From assembly GCA_937625935.1 (NCBI GenBank), contig OW569348.1, positions 248,001 to 312,000 on the forward strand: a DNA stretch of 64,000 bases, read 5' to 3'. The notes under the pieces are model-generated. The model ran no database searches. It was not told the DNA's origin and saw nothing but the letters and a program-made list of their open reading frames with translations. This document shows, in pieces, positions 52,973 through 63,412 of the stretch. Position 1 is the first letter of the stretch. Each line of letters opens with the position of its first letter. The position numbers were made by a program, and so were the translations under genes. This DNA is from Tetramitus jugosus. Lineage: Eukaryota > Heterolobosea > Eutetramitea > Acrasida > Vahlkampfiidae.

Positions 52973-53764
52973 TTATTTCGAGGTACATGCTGCCTGGCTC
53001 GGTCGATAAACGGCATCCATTCCTAGTGTGTCTTGCACTGACTCGTCTAACGCTCGATACATCTCTTGAAGGTTATTCAGTGTCGTTATCATCTCTGGTG
53101 TTGGGCTGAGGAGAGACAAGTTTTGCTGTTGGTTTATCATCATTAGTGATTGAGAGTCATCTTTTGTAGTCGTCACTTTGGTTGATGCTTCGCTAATGAT
53201 GATTTTAGAAGTCTGCATATTGCTCAAGAGGTCATGTTCATGATTGTTCATTCGATGACCAATAGAAGTGATGGTGTTGCTTGTTGAGAGGGTGACCATA
53301 GCAACTGCATGAGGCAAGGAGGGGTGTGTGCGATGTCGCGTATCGCTCACTTGCTGCAAAAGGCGATTCTTGTTGTCCTGAGGAAGTCCTTTCCCTGATT
53401 GGCTCACTGATTTGGGTTTTGTGAAACTACGGTTGGTGCTTGTCGGCGTCAACTTCCAGTGACTAAACTGACCGACACTTTGAATTGGAGCGAAAAGTTT
53501 GTCGCTTGTGGTGATCATTGTAGTTGCATGATGCGATAATTCTTGTTGTTGATAGTTTGCTCTGTTGTATGGTTCATTGGTCGAAGGCTTTCTTTCTCTG
53601 TGCGTGTCATAAGGACATCGGTTGGACGAGGAATACTGCGTACAAGTGTGCTGACAACTATTTTCATAGTTGATGTGACTAAACACCCAACCAGTCGGCG
53701 TTTTTGTGCGCAATGAAGGTTGTCTCTTCCTTGTCGTTACATTTAGGCTGCCATTATTGCTCAT
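52973..53764 (-). CDS. Unknown Ser/Thr/Asn-rich protein
   Basis: A 263-residue frame from ATG 53762-53764 (MSNNGSLNVTTRKRQ). It is hydrophilic and low in hydrophobic residues. The only compact part is near the C-terminus (LSPTPEMITTLNNLQEMYRALDESVQDTLGM), a likely amphipathic helix. An acceptor-like TTTCTCATTAG lies just before the ATG and the frame continues through IQSPLG, so the first exon may be further upstream. No family recognised. The stop at 52973-52975 is 1145 bp from the acyl-CoA oxidase start. Confidence 0.5.
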   Translation of the reverse strand: MSNNGSLNVTTRKRQPSLRTKTPTGWVFSHINYENSCQHTCTQYSSSNRCPYDTHRERKPSTNEPYNRANYQQQELSHHATTMITTSDKLFAPIQSVGQFSHWKLTPTSTNRSFTKPKSVSQSGKGLPQDNKNRLLQQVSDTRHRTHPSLPHAVAMVTLSTSNTITSIGHRMNNHEHDLLSNMQTSKIIISEASTKVTTTKDDSQSLMMINQQQNLSLLSPTPEMITTLNNLQEMYRALDESVQDTLGMDAVYRPSQAACTSK

Positions 53765-54433
53765 TCCAAGTGGACTTTGAATCTAATGAGAAATGTGTTA
53801 ACAAACGAAACTACGATGATCTAGATCTTAGAGAGTGGTATGTGTTATTATTTATGTGTTTGTGCATTGTGATTGAATAGGATCAGAGAGGATGATTCAT
53901 TTAATGTAGGCAAAAGCTGTGGAGCAAAACATACTTGTGTCGTGTTGGCTTGTGTGTAGAGACGATTGAAGCAAAGACAGAGTGATGCTGAAGGAGGCAC
54001 AACAGAGGGTTCGTTCAACTATTAACTGGTTGGTATAGTGTTCTTTCTTTGGACAAAGAGCAAGAGTGCAACAACAAGAGCGTGCATGTTGGCTTGGTTC
54101 TAACACACCACCGGTCCATAAAAGGTAAGAGTACCTGAAACGGCGGGAACAAGGAGATTTAGATCCTGCATGAAACAGCACTGTATTGGCCAGTTAGTAG
54201 CTGAACGAACCGTCTAATTTTTGGATGCCGCAAACTTCGTTGTGTCCGTTCACAAAAAAGGTTCTTTCAGAGCACTTTTGGTTGCCGAAACCAAAGGAAG
54301 ATACTGCCCGACCAAGAGTTCGAGGAGAAGTCATTATGGTTTAGTCAATCATTTCAACGAAGCATTTATGTTGAACCCCCAAAAATCCTCATTGCTGCAC
54401 GTTTTTTTGTGTGAAACCTTTGTTTTGTCCTTT
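53765..54433. other. Intergenic region with no supported gene
   Basis: About 670 bp upstream of the orphan gene and downstream of the BTB gene, both on the minus strand. A minus-strand open stretch at 53897-54181 is Cys/Ser-rich and matches nothing. It could hold an unseen first exon of the orphan gene. Confidence 0.4.
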
Positions 54434-55960
54434 TCAATTTGATATCGTTCTCTTCGAGCGAACTGGAAGAGTCGTTCCCAGGAGTAACAAGGATTCTGAT
54501 TGACCCAGATTGCATGCAGCCTTAATGAAAAGTAGAAGCTCTTGAGGAGTGAACAGCATTGTTGGCTCCACGCTTTCAAAGATATCCTCTCGTGTCAACG
54601 TTTCATACCGTATCAACGGTAGTATCTGCGCCAAGTAACTGCGCAGGGAAGAAACCGTTACATGAGCGATTGTTCGTTGCTCCAAGCGATTATATTGAGC
54701 CAATTCAACAATCTTCTCATTTCCACTCCTATAAAAATGTAATCTATACCCTAATTTCGTATTCTTATGAACCAATACCCTATCTGTGCTATTCAACGTG
54801 CAAATCTCTCGACAATTTCCATTAGAATACAGTTTGAAAGTACCCCACAATAACAAATCGAGAAAGAGCTTTGACTCACTCTCTACAGAAACATCAGAAT
54901 GTAATGCCCGAGAAATTGCAACTTCACTGGCTTTTAGTAGCTGTTTGCTCGCAAATATAGAGTGAATATTGACTCCCATCGCTAATTTCAACTCGTTCGT
55001 AACATCCTTCTTTTGCTTTCTCGTAGAGTTTGCATGTATTGAACTCAGCGATGCAACAATGCTCTGAATATTTGTATGTTCACAATCACGATCAAGCAAA
55101 CTCTGCACAATATGACTCAACACAATATGTTGCAACGAATGATATGATATCTTGTTTGAATAAGCAAACAAATCGACTGCCTCCTCCACACAATCAAACT
55201 GAAACAAGCATCCACTGGCTGCAAACTCCAACACTCGTCTATATATTGAAACAGTGGCTTTGATCGTTCCAGAGTCTTCCTTTACCTCGTTTTTCGTTAT
55301 ATCAAACTCTATAAACGATTGTGCCTCATTCATCATGTCTTTGTCAGCATATTCGTTCATCACCTTGCAAATCAATTTCCAAAAACAAGTGGATCGACAA
55401 CAGAGAATCGCCCTCGATGAATAGAGGCATGAATCTTGTACATGGAAGGCAATGTCATAAAAGGGACGAGGGGCATTGGCAAGGGCATCAAATCTCCTTG
55501 ATTTCTTCTTGACGATCAAAACATTTTGATCAATCGAAGGATTCCAATCATCAGTCGATGTGGATAGGGAGGAAGAGGATGGCGACGACGAAAGTGGTGA
55601 TTGCTTTTCATTGGATATGAATAGCACCTTTTGAGGTGATGTTGCTAGCGCAACTGTATTCTCATCCGATGCATTGGAGCTCAAGCGCCTCCGCTTCTTG
55701 TTGGCTACGGGGGGAATTTCTTTTTGGAGGGACCACACTGGAGAATTAGAATTCTCTAGCTTGATCGTTGTTGGAACATTGGTAGGAGTTGTAGTTGGTG
55801 GAGAAATTGTAATTGGCGGGAGAATGGAGTCTGGATGAGGAGTGTTGTGGCCACGGTATCGTTTCCGACTCATTCTTGGTGTGGTTCTTCGGTATGACAT
55901 ATCATCTTCGAGATGGTCGTTTGTCTCACGAGTATCGATCAAGTGGTTCTGGTCGTTCAT
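54434..55960 (-). CDS. BTB/POZ-domain protein
   Basis: A 508-residue protein from ATG 55958-55960. The first 160 residues are basic, Pro/Ser-rich and disordered, with KKRRRL and KKKSRR as possible nuclear signals. A BTB fold begins at about 165: FYDIAFHVQDSCLYSSRAIL followed by CCRSTCFWKLI fits D-[IVA]-x-F-x-V...H-[KR]-x-[IV]-L-x-x-[RS]-S-x-[YF]-F, though the usual His is replaced by Ser. The strands FIEFDI and the helix VYRRVLEFAASGCLFQF complete it. The remainder (about 275-508) is helical, possibly a BACK-like domain. BTB proteins often serve as substrate adaptors for Cul3 ligases. The specific role is unknown. Confidence 0.8.
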   Translation of the reverse strand: MNDQNHLIDTRETNDHLEDDMSYRRTTPRMSRKRYRGHNTPHPDSILPPITISPPTTTPTNVPTTIKLENSNSPVWSLQKEIPPVANKKRRRLSSNASDENTVALATSPQKVLFISNEKQSPLSSSPSSSSLSTSTDDWNPSIDQNVLIVKKKSRRFDALANAPRPFYDIAFHVQDSCLYSSRAILCCRSTCFWKLICKVMNEYADKDMMNEAQSFIEFDITKNEVKEDSGTIKATVSIYRRVLEFAASGCLFQFDCVEEAVDLFAYSNKISYHSLQHIVLSHIVQSLLDRDCEHTNIQSIVASLSSIHANSTRKQKKDVTNELKLAMGVNIHSIFASKQLLKASEVAISRALHSDVSVESESKLFLDLLLWGTFKLYSNGNCREICTLNSTDRVLVHKNTKLGYRLHFYRSGNEKIVELAQYNRLEQRTIAHVTVSSLRSYLAQILPLIRYETLTREDIFESVEPTMLFTPQELLLFIKAACNLGQSESLLLLGTTLPVRSKRTISN

Positions 55961-56058
55961 CTTATCGTTCCTTCATTGACCTTTCGCAAAGGTGGTTGTT
56001 TGGTTGTTCACTTTTTTTTGTTTCAAGAATTGGTTTATTGTAAAATTAAATAAGTTTT

Positions 56059-57878
56059 TTATTTGTTGCTGTAGGTATTTCTCTTTCTAGAGTATGGGTT
56101 CTTGCTTGTCTTTGAGAAGTGCTCAAGGAAGAGATTGTCTGGAGTGACAACAAGGATTGGTGCTTCGATTGCTGGTTCGTTTTGAGAGGTAGCAGCAAAC
56201 TGACTGTCCACCACTCTCTCATCATTCTCCTTCTTCATGGTGTATGCTTGCAAGTTTCCTTTCTTGACCTCCCTAAAGTTCCAAGTAATCAAGTATTGAC
56301 CAGTGGATGAAACAATCCATGTTTCGCCATCAGAGCCCGCATTAAATCTAGCATGGCTGAAGCTAACCTTTCCCACAGTTCTTTGATCAATTGGCTTTAG
56401 TCGCAACAACTTTGGAACAGGTTTATCGTCAGCACTAGCCCTTCCCTGGAAGCAGTTTGAGTCATTTGGTAGAGAGGTATCAATCAACATCAAATATGAG
56501 TCACAAGTTGCAACGACCCACTTCGAGTCGAGTGATACATCAATGGACTTGATTGGCTCACCAAGACCAGACAACATCACCTTTGCTGTCTTAGGATGAA
56601 CACCCGACTTGGTTCTCTTGAAGCATCCTGGAGTTCCACTGTACATTCTGATTTCACCCTTCTTGTTACCAACTGCAAGACTACCATCAGCTGAAGTGCC
56701 AAGAGATGTAAACGAAGGATTCTTTGCATATGTATACTTGTTCACATCTACAGCCTTCTCCTTGCTTGATAATCTCGGATCAATGGAGAACAAGGTGTTT
56801 GTGTTCATAGCAGAGAACACTGCCTCACTTGTACGTGGTGCATACTTGTCCAGTGGTGCCATTTTCAAAACTGGTGTATACTTTGCGGCTGTCCATTCAT
56901 CTACTACTTCTCCTCTGTTCAAATCAACATTGTACACAATACTTTGATTATCCTCATCTGGATTATCATGCAAGCACAACAGATTATTGTCGTGATTGTA
57001 GAGCATGATACTAGTGGGAATAAACTCCTTCTTATTACTCGTTGACTTTATATCGGCCAATGTATCAATGTACTCTGGCTTATCACCACGCTTAAACACA
57101 CCAATATTAGGTCCACGAACAACAAATGATCTCAAATGTCTGTATGAATCAGCTGCTTCCGTATTCTTGTACTTCTTCTCTGGTATGTTACCACCGTCAC
57201 TCTCTGAATCACTGTCTTCTTCCTCATCTTCCTCTTCCTCCTCACTTTCGTCATCATCGCGTGTCAAGTCATAAAACTCTGAATCACTCGAAATTTGGGA
57301 ATCAAGCTTCTCATTGTCCGTAGTTGAACCAACAATGCAATTCTGATCAATAATAGACAACTTTGAAAAGCTCTCTCGCAATTGAGTCTCATAAATACAA
57401 CTGGTGAACACTTTGGTAAAATCGTCTTCTTCCTCCTCGTAATCAAACACGATACTGAACGAAGCAAGCGGTTCCAACAGAGTCCAAACAATGCTTCTCG
57501 TTGAAGGATAGTGAACATAGTTCATACTGGAAGAAATATCCTGTACCAGCAACGTCTCATCACCATCGAGCTCCTTGAGAGTCAATGCAACTATTTGATC
57601 AAAAAAATACGAATAAGGGGGTTAGCTCACTTCAGGGTGAAGACACACAAAAACAATCATGGAAAAAAAGGGGTGCCGAACATACAGTCATAGGGTGTAG
57701 AACTATCAACCTTTGATAGAATTGCTTCTACATTGCAATCAAAAACGAATAATTCGCTTGGGGCATCATAGTGGTACAATCGTCCGGTGGCACGAAGCAA
57801 AACGGTCTCTTCATCAATCTCCCATTCGGTGTGGGTAGAGGTGGTCTTTGGATAGATGTTGGAATGAATATCTGGCAT
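56059..57878 (-). CDS. VID27: VID27 family WD-like protein
   Basis: Spliced: exon 57686-57878, intron 57591-57685 (95 nt, GTATGT...AAATAG), exon 56059-57590, giving 574 residues. The join gives TPYD-FALTLKELDG. The N-terminal 190 residues have PH-like strands (LLRATGRLYHYDAPSELFVFD) and an acidic Glu/Asp tract (about 170-200). From about 220 the conserved VID27 C-terminal domain runs to the end: SFVVRGPNIGVFKRGD, YNVDLNRGEVVDEW, TNTLFSIDPRLS, ALGEP-like GLGEPIKSIDVSLDSKWVVATCDSYLMLIDT. In yeast Vid27 is linked to vacuolar import and degradation of fructose-1,6-bisphosphatase. Its molecular role elsewhere is unclear. Confidence 0.93.
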
Positions 57879-58121
57879 TTGTTTTTGTTTTTGATCGCAA
57901 ATTTTTGACCTTCCTCAAAAAAAGGTGTGTTTTGAAGGACTTTTATGCTAGTTTGTGTACAAGAAACTTGTTGAAAATGAGATACAAATTGTATCGAGTG
58001 TTCAAAAAACAAAGGTTTTCCTTGCAAAAAAACCTTCAAAAAAGAAGAGACTTTGGTGTTCAAAAATGTTTTTTACTATTGTTGTTTATACTATAGAACA
58101 AGGTTACCCGTAAAATGAGTC

Positions 58122-60047
58122 TTAGTCGACGTCCAAGTCTTCGAATGATGGTTGAGAAGTTGGTTGAGATGGTTGTTGGTCTTGTTGGAAGTCTGGCATT
58201 CCAGCTCCAGCACCACCTTGGTACATCTTAGAAATGATTGGGTTAGCAACAGCTTCCAAATCCTTTTGTCTTCTTTCGTACTCTTCCTTGGAGGCAGATT
58301 GGTTCTCGTCCAACCAGTTGATAGCATCATCAACAGCCTTCTTCAAGGATTCCTTATCCCCACCAGAGAGCTTTCCACCAACATTTGGATCTTCCAAGGT
58401 GTTTCTCATTTGGTATGCATAGGATTCCAATCCGTTCTTAGCTTGAACCTTTGCCAAGTTCTCTTCGTCTTCCTTCTTCATTTCTTCAGCCTTTCTCAAC
58501 ATTTCGTCGATTTCCTTTTGGGACAATCTACCCTTGTCGTTGGTAATGGTGATCTTTTCTTCCTTTCCAGAGGAGGTATCCTTGGCGGAGACGTTCATGA
58601 TACCGTTGGCATCCAAGTTGAAGGTGACTTCAATCTTTGGAACACCTCTTGGTGCTGGTGGAATGCCAGACAATTCGAACTTACCCAAAAGGTTGTTGTC
58701 CTTGGTCATAGCTCTCTCACCTTCGAAGACTTGAATCAAGACACCAGGTTGGTTATCAGCATAAGTGGTGAAGGTTTGGGACTTCTTGCAAGGAATAGTT
58801 GTGTTTCTCTCAATCAACTTGGTCATGACACCACCAGCGGTCTCAATACCCAAAGACAATGGAGCAACATCGATCAACAAGACCTTGTCTTGCTTTCCGG
58901 TTAAGACAGCAGCTTGAACAGCAGCACCATAGGCAACAGCCTCGTCAGGGTTGATGTTCTTGCAGAGTTCCTTACCGTTGAAGAATTCCCTCAACATTTC
59001 TTGGACCTTTGGAATTCTGGTGGAACCACCGACCAAGACAACATCGTGGATTTGACCCTTGTCCAACTTGGAGTCAGTCAAAACCTTCTTGACTGGTTCC
59101 AAGCAAGATCTGAACAAATCAGCGTTCATTTGCTCGAACTTAGCTCTGGTGATTGGGGACTCGAAGTCAATGCTGTCCATCAAGGAGTCGATTTGGACAG
59201 TGGTCTTAGCAGCAGAAGACAAGTTTCTCTTTGCTCTTTCGCAAGCAGTTCTCAATCTTCTCAAAGCTCTTGGATTCTCAGACAAATCCTTCTTGTATTT
59301 ACGCTTGAATTCATCTCTGAAGTGTTCAACCATTCTGTTATCAAAATCTTCACCACCCAAGTGAGTATCACCAGCAGTAGCCTTGACTTCGAAGACACCA
59401 TCTTCAATGGACAAGATGGAAACATCGAATGTACCACCACCCAAATCAAAGATCAAAACGTTTCTTTCACCCTTGGTTTCCTTGTTCAAACCATAAGCGA
59501 TAGCAGCAGCGGTTGGTTCGTTGATAATTCTCAACACTTCCAAACCAGCAATTGTACCAGCATCCTTGGTAGCTTGTCTTTGAGCATCGTTAAAGTAAGC
59601 AGGAACAGTGACGACAGCCTTCTTGACAGTTTGACCCAAGTAGCTCTCAGCACATTCTCTCATCTTGACCAAGATCATGGAAGAGATTTCTTCTGGGGAG
59701 AAGGTTTCAGTCTTTCCCTTGAATTCAACTTGGATGAATGGCTTGCCACCATCCTTCTCAACAACCTTGAATGGCCAGTGCTTCATATCTTGTTGCACGT
59801 GATGGTCAGAAAAGTTTCTACCGATCAATCTCTTGGCATCGAAGACAGTGTTGTGTGGGTTCATAGCAACTTGGTTCTTTGCGGAGTCACCAATCAATCT
59901 TTCAGAGTCGGTGAAAGCGACATAGGATGGAGTAGTTCTGTTACCTTGATCGTTTGGAATAATTTCGACAGTATCGTTTTGCCATACACCAACGCAGGAG
60001 TATGTGGTACCGAGATCAATACCGATTGCACCGTTATAGTCACCCAT
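58122..60047 (-). CDS. HSP70: Cytosolic heat-shock protein 70
   Basis: A 641-residue single-exon chaperone. ATPase domain 1-385 with the three family signatures [23 protein letters not shown] and [17 protein letters not shown]; the cytosolic-type N-terminus is [14 protein letters not shown]. The substrate-binding domain and lid follow. The final residues are EDLDVD, whereas cytosolic Hsp70s normally end in EEVD, the dock for TPR co-chaperones; here only the V-D and acidic character remain. Codons are strongly biased to AAG, TTG, GGT. Two heat-shock-element cores lie about 190-220 bp upstream. A long antisense frame on the plus strand is a mirror of this biased coding sequence. Confidence 0.97.
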   Translation of the reverse strand: MGDYNGAIGIDLGTTYSCVGVWQNDTVEIIPNDQGNRTTPSYVAFTDSERLIGDSAKNQVAMNPHNTVFDAKRLIGRNFSDHHVQQDMKHWPFKVVEKDGGKPFIQVEFKGKTETFSPEEISSMILVKMRECAESYLGQTVKKAVVTVPAYFNDAQRQATKDAGTIAGLEVLRIINEPTAAAIAYGLNKETKGERNVLIFDLGGGTFDVSILSIEDGVFEVKATAGDTHLGGEDFDNRMVEHFRDEFKRKYKKDLSENPRALRRLRTACERAKRNLSSAAKTTVQIDSLMDSIDFESPITRAKFEQMNADLFRSCLEPVKKVLTDSKLDKGQIHDVVLVGGSTRIPKVQEMLREFFNGKELCKNINPDEAVAYGAAVQAAVLTGKQDKVLLIDVAPLSLGIETAGGVMTKLIERNTTIPCKKSQTFTTYADNQPGVLIQVFEGERAMTKDNNLLGKFELSGIPPAPRGVPKIEVTFNLDANGIMNVSAKDTSSGKEEKITITNDKGRLSQKEIDEMLRKAEEMKKEDEENLAKVQAKNGLESYAYQMRNTLEDPNVGGKLSGGDKESLKKAVDDAINWLDENQSASKEEYERRQKDLEAVANPIISKMYQGGAGAGMPDFQQDQQPSQPTSQPSFEDLDVD

Positions 60048-60588
60048 TTTGTATTAGTTTTTTCTGTTTGTTGTTGTTTTGTTGTTGTTTTTGGTTGTGT
60101 GAAAGGACAAAGCTTCCGTGTTTTGAATGATGCCGCAATTTCATGAGCACCTTCGGAAATGCCATTGTAAGGTGTCACCCAGGAAAACTTCCTGCTTTTT
60201 CAGCGTGTGGAATGTATATTTCCCCGGATCAGGAAATTTCGAGATTCAACCGGAAAACGGAAACTTCAAACAATTCTGTTCCGATAACCTTGCGTATTTG
60301 ATCCACGTTTGTTCTTCAATATTTTACTTGTCCTCTCATATTAATAAGCTGTAGATCGTTTGCTGTAGCTGTAAGAATTTGAGGATCATTGTTGCTTTGA
60401 TTATGAATAACGACGGTTGTCGCACTGTTTCATCTCTCCCGCTTTGGCAGCAAAAATAAACCTTGTTTTTGTCCTTCAAACAGGCTGCACAGAAAACACA
60501 TCGTTCGATTGAATTGATTTAGATTTGTTGCTGCTCCTGACTTCTTCTTCAAAAAAAAGCCACTCTCAACAGAATCATCATCATCATC
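60048..60588. promoter_or_regulatory. Divergent control region between HSP70 and the UBE2J gene
   Basis: A 541-bp region with the HSP70 start at the left and the UBE2J-type start at the right. It holds the heat-shock-element cores and a CAT-repeat before the E2 start. No ORF or RNA gene with support; the short frame at 60127-60354 is not conserved-looking. Confidence 0.6.
60233..60267 (-). promoter_or_regulatory. Two heat-shock-element cores upstream of HSP70
   Basis: GAAATTTC (60233-60240) and GAAACTTC (60260-60267) are perfect GAA-nn-TTC dyads, the core of the HSF binding site, 20 bp apart and with further TTC/GAA half sites between and beside them (GATTC at 60243-60247, AATTC at 60272-60276). 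They lie about 186-220 bp before the HSP70 ATG. Confidence 0.65.
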
Positions 60589-61440
60589 ATGACGTCCAAA
60601 CACAAGCAACACATTCCTCAACAGTGCATCTCACGACTCCAAAAGGAATATGTTCAGATACAGCGCGAGTCCATCCCCAATATTGACTGTGCTCCGAGAG
60701 AAGACAACATTCTAGAGTGGCACTATGTCATTCACAGTTTAACCGAACAGCATAGCCTGAGCTTTTCCGGTGGAAATTATCATGGAAAACTCGTGTTCAG
60801 TCCACAGTATCCGTACAAACCGCCTTCCATCTACATGTCCACTCCGAATGGCAGATTTCAAATCAATCAGAGAATATGCACCAGCATGAGTGATTTTCAT
60901 CCAGAGTCTTGGAGACCACTGTGGTCCATTCGGTCTATTCTCATCGGACTATTGAGCTTTTTTTTAGATGAAAAAGAGCCACAGACGTATGGCAGTGTAC
61001 AGACGAGTACGGAAGACAAGAGAAAGATGGCACTGGTGAGTCTTCAGTACAATGTAAATCATGTTCCACTGTTCAAGGACTTGTTTCCACAGTTTGTTCA
61101 ATTGCATCAACAACAAGTGATGCAATTCAAGCAACAACAGCAACAGCGACAACAATTGCACTCATTGGTTGGCAGTTGTAGTAGCAGTAGTAGTAGCAAT
61201 CATACGAATAATAATAGTGATAGTGATGATGCATCATCTCATCAGATGAGAATACGGAATACGAGGGCATCATCTCATCATTTGAGCGAATCAACATCAG
61301 CAGTGTTGCACACGGGAACACAGCAAGTTCAATGGTTGAATCGAATTCAGTCAGTGCTAAACAATAGCTATCTGACAACAATCTTGAACGTCATTGTATT
61401 TCTAATTGTGGCTGCACTCATTCTCTATGTAGCTATCTAA
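60589..61440 (+). CDS. UBE2J2: Tail-anchored ubiquitin-conjugating enzyme, UBE2J/Ubc6 type
   Basis: A 283-residue E2. The UBC domain (about 12-150) has LQKEYVQIQRESIPNI, the family's YHGKLVFSPQYPYKPPSIY and the catalytic Cys in RICTSMSDFHPESWRP (Ubc6-type TSMSD instead of the usual HPN-linked site), followed by PLWSIRSILIGLLSFF. A Gln/Ser/Asn-rich linker then leads to a single C-terminal membrane helix (TTILNVIVFLIVAALILYVAI) at residues 262-282, the tail anchor that places it on the ER for ER-associated degradation. It is divergent from HSP70 and shares its upstream region. Confidence 0.95.
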   Translation: MTSKHKQHIPQQCISRLQKEYVQIQRESIPNIDCAPREDNILEWHYVIHSLTEQHSLSFSGGNYHGKLVFSPQYPYKPPSIYMSTPNGRFQINQRICTSMSDFHPESWRPLWSIRSILIGLLSFFLDEKEPQTYGSVQTSTEDKRKMALVSLQYNVNHVPLFKDLFPQFVQLHQQQVMQFKQQQQQRQQLHSLVGSCSSSSSSNHTNNNSDSDDASSHQMRIRNTRASSHHLSESTSAVLHTGTQQVQWLNRIQSVLNNSYLTTILNVIVFLIVAALILYVAI

Positions 61441-61687
61441 TGTGTAGTGTATTGCTCTTTTTGGAGGAGCTCCCAAAGTGTTACTCCGGCTGTCATTTGA
61501 CGTGCCTGTCCCTTCACGAACAATAAAAATGGCGAACAATCCGGTTTGAGCCAATGATTTCCCCTCCTTGAAAAAAACCGCACATCATGTGAACTCCCCA
61601 GTGTTGCTGAGATTCAAACAATACCACCTCCAACGGGAGAAAAAAAAAAGCAACACAATCAACACATTATCTTTTTGACATACTAAA

Positions 61688-62119
61688 ATGGGTGGATCTG
61701 CATCAACAGCCAACACAACACTTCTCAAAGAAGTGATCGACGCCAATTCCAATGTTTTCAGTTTGCCTACAAGAGGCCTTAAAATGAGTGAATCTGAAGT
61801 GAAATCACTGTGGGACAGTTATGACGTGGACAGGAGTGGTATCCTAGAGATTAAGGAAGCAGAAAAGTTTATACTTGATTTGTTGGATGGATTGGAGCGG
61901 AAGGAAATTGAAGTGGCAAAGCAGTTGTTTGATGATGATAAAGCAATTTTGAAACAGGAGACATCAGATATAAAAGCACTGTACACCAAGCTAAGGACCA
62001 ACAGAGACAAGTTCGTAAAGACGTTGGACGCCAATTCAGACGGTGTGGTTGAGTATGATGAATTTGCCCAGTTTTTGGACGGATTCAGAGTGTCGCAAAT
62101 TAAGCAATCTGTAAAATAA
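61688..62119 (+). CDS. Small EF-hand calcium-binding protein, probably N-myristoylated
   Basis: A 143-residue protein. Two canonical EF-hand loops, DVDRSGILEIKE (about 48-59) and DANSDGVVEYDE (about 118-129), have Asp at 1, suitable oxygen donors at 3 and 5, Gly at 6 and Glu at 12. The N-terminus MGGSAS fits the myristoylation consensus (Gly2, small residues, Ser6). The intervening helices are charged. Likely a membrane-linked calcium sensor; the target is unknown. It is convergent with the following gene, 89 bp between stops. Confidence 0.9.
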   Translation: MGGSASTANTTLLKEVIDANSNVFSLPTRGLKMSESEVKSLWDSYDVDRSGILEIKEAEKFILDLLDGLERKEIEVAKQLFDDDKAILKQETSDIKALYTKLRTNRDKFVKTLDANSDGVVEYDEFAQFLDGFRVSQIKQSVK

Positions 62120-62208
62120 AATGATGACAATGACAATGGCGGATAACATAAATTTTAAAGGTTTTCTTCTTTGATAGCTCGAGTGTTTTCTGCAGTGATC
62201 TCTCATTT

Positions 62209-63291
62209 TTATTTCTGTGTAATCAAAACGTCTGACATGACCAGATTGTGATCTGTGCACTCGTTGGAGTCAACAATCGATGCTTCTTTGACTTCAAGTA
62301 GGGTACTGTCGGGCTTATGCCATTGCAGGATATAGTCAATTCGTGTGTTGAAACGGCAGGTCGATAGGTCAAATGCAACCTTAATACCATTGACTGCATT
62401 ATTTACATGTGGTGGATATTGATTCTTTTTTTGCATGATGCTCTGTAGAATATCAGTGAACTCCATTTGCCTCAAAGTGTTCATGAGACCGAACTGAGGC
62501 GATTCCCATGCGCCCTTGGATCTCACACGGGCCACTTCATACAATTCTTCGTCTGAATAATCTCCTCTTGTCAGTGCATTGAAATCTCCCAAGACAAATA
62601 TTTGTTCAATCCCCGAATATGTCATATCTCGCATGTGCAAGCGACGATAACGATCTTTCTGTTCATCAATCACAGTACCAACGATACCTTGCGCACTATG
62701 GTTTCCACCACGCGCCCAAAAAGACAATACATCTGCAAATTCCTTCCATTGATTCAATCGATTCTCTTCCTTGATATGATCGAGGTGCGTGCTACAAAAC
62801 AGTGCAGTCGGAAGTTGAGTCAACTTGATGCACAATATTGCTCGATGACCAACTGCAATTCTCGATACACAGTTGATCGCATCAGAGATTGGATATCTAG
62901 ACAACACAGCATTTCCATACTCCTCATAATCCGCATGTCCAAACACAAAATACTTGAATCCACACGCTTGTGCCAACTGTTCCAGACTACTCGCTTCTCT
63001 GCCATCATCATCATCCTCATCACTGTCATCCTTGTTCTCAAAGGAGTTATCGACCCAGACTTCATTCAATGAGAGAATATCAATCTGCAGAGGATCAATC
63101 ATTGCAATCAGACGTTGAAGGTTTGGTTTCATTCGGGAATCGACCCAGTTATGTACATTTAAAGTGGCAATTCTCAGCGTACTTGGTAAGCAAGGAGTTG
63201 GAAAATTGTCTTGTGAGAGACGTGCTTTTTTTGCAGCTCTTTTGGACGTGAATGAGTTGATCGTATGTATGTTGGGGCGAATGATACGCAT
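62209..63291 (-). CDS. Endonuclease/exonuclease/phosphatase (EEP) superfamily protein
   Basis: Start set at ATG 63289-63291 (MRIIRPN); longer readings begin at a TTG. It encodes 360 residues. The metal-dependent EEP fold is complete: RIATLNVHNW (first Asn), ILSLNEVW (catalytic Glu), a long acidic Asp/Glu insert after it, GNAVLSRYPI, FCSTHLDH, FVLGDFNALTRGDY (Asp/Asn), FNTRIDYIL and a final CTDHNLV (Asp-His). It could be a nuclease, a deadenylase-like enzyme or a phosphodiesterase; the substrate cannot be read. The leader is short, and the retroelement fragment begins about 120 bp upstream of the start. Confidence 0.85.
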   Translation of the reverse strand: MRIIRPNIHTINSFTSKRAAKKARLSQDNFPTPCLPSTLRIATLNVHNWVDSRMKPNLQRLIAMIDPLQIDILSLNEVWVDNSFENKDDSDEDDDDGREASSLEQLAQACGFKYFVFGHADYEEYGNAVLSRYPISDAINCVSRIAVGHRAILCIKLTQLPTALFCSTHLDHIKEENRLNQWKEFADVLSFWARGGNHSAQGIVGTVIDEQKDRYRRLHMRDMTYSGIEQIFVLGDFNALTRGDYSDEELYEVARVRSKGAWESPQFGLMNTLRQMEFTDILQSIMQKKNQYPPHVNNAVNGIKVAFDLSTCRFNTRIDYILQWHKPDSTLLEVKEASIVDSNECTDHNLVMSDVLITQK

Positions 63292-63412
63292 CTCGTTTGT
63301 TCTCCTTGTTTGTTTTGTGTTGTGAACAAAAAAGTAGGAACAATTTTTTTTCGAGAACTTTATAAGTTGCGAGAGAGCCCTATTTGCTTGATTCAAACAA
63401 GGAGATGTAGCA

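Noticed and set aside
52683-52988. 101-codon minus-strand frame with a hydrophobic start, and a D-P-I-D-G-like triplet downstream that recalled inositol phosphatases
   Set aside because: The candidate splice joins do not place the two parts in the same frame, and overlap with the orphan gene and lack of other motifs argue against a gene.
53897-54181. 94-codon Cys/Ser-rich minus-strand frame
   Set aside because: No family signal and no supporting splice sites that join it in frame to the orphan gene.
58914-60146. 410-codon open frame on the plus strand opposite HSP70
   Set aside because: It is the mirror of a codon-biased HSP70 gene, a well-known artefact for this family. Its residues are Ser/Leu/Val-rich with no motif of its own.
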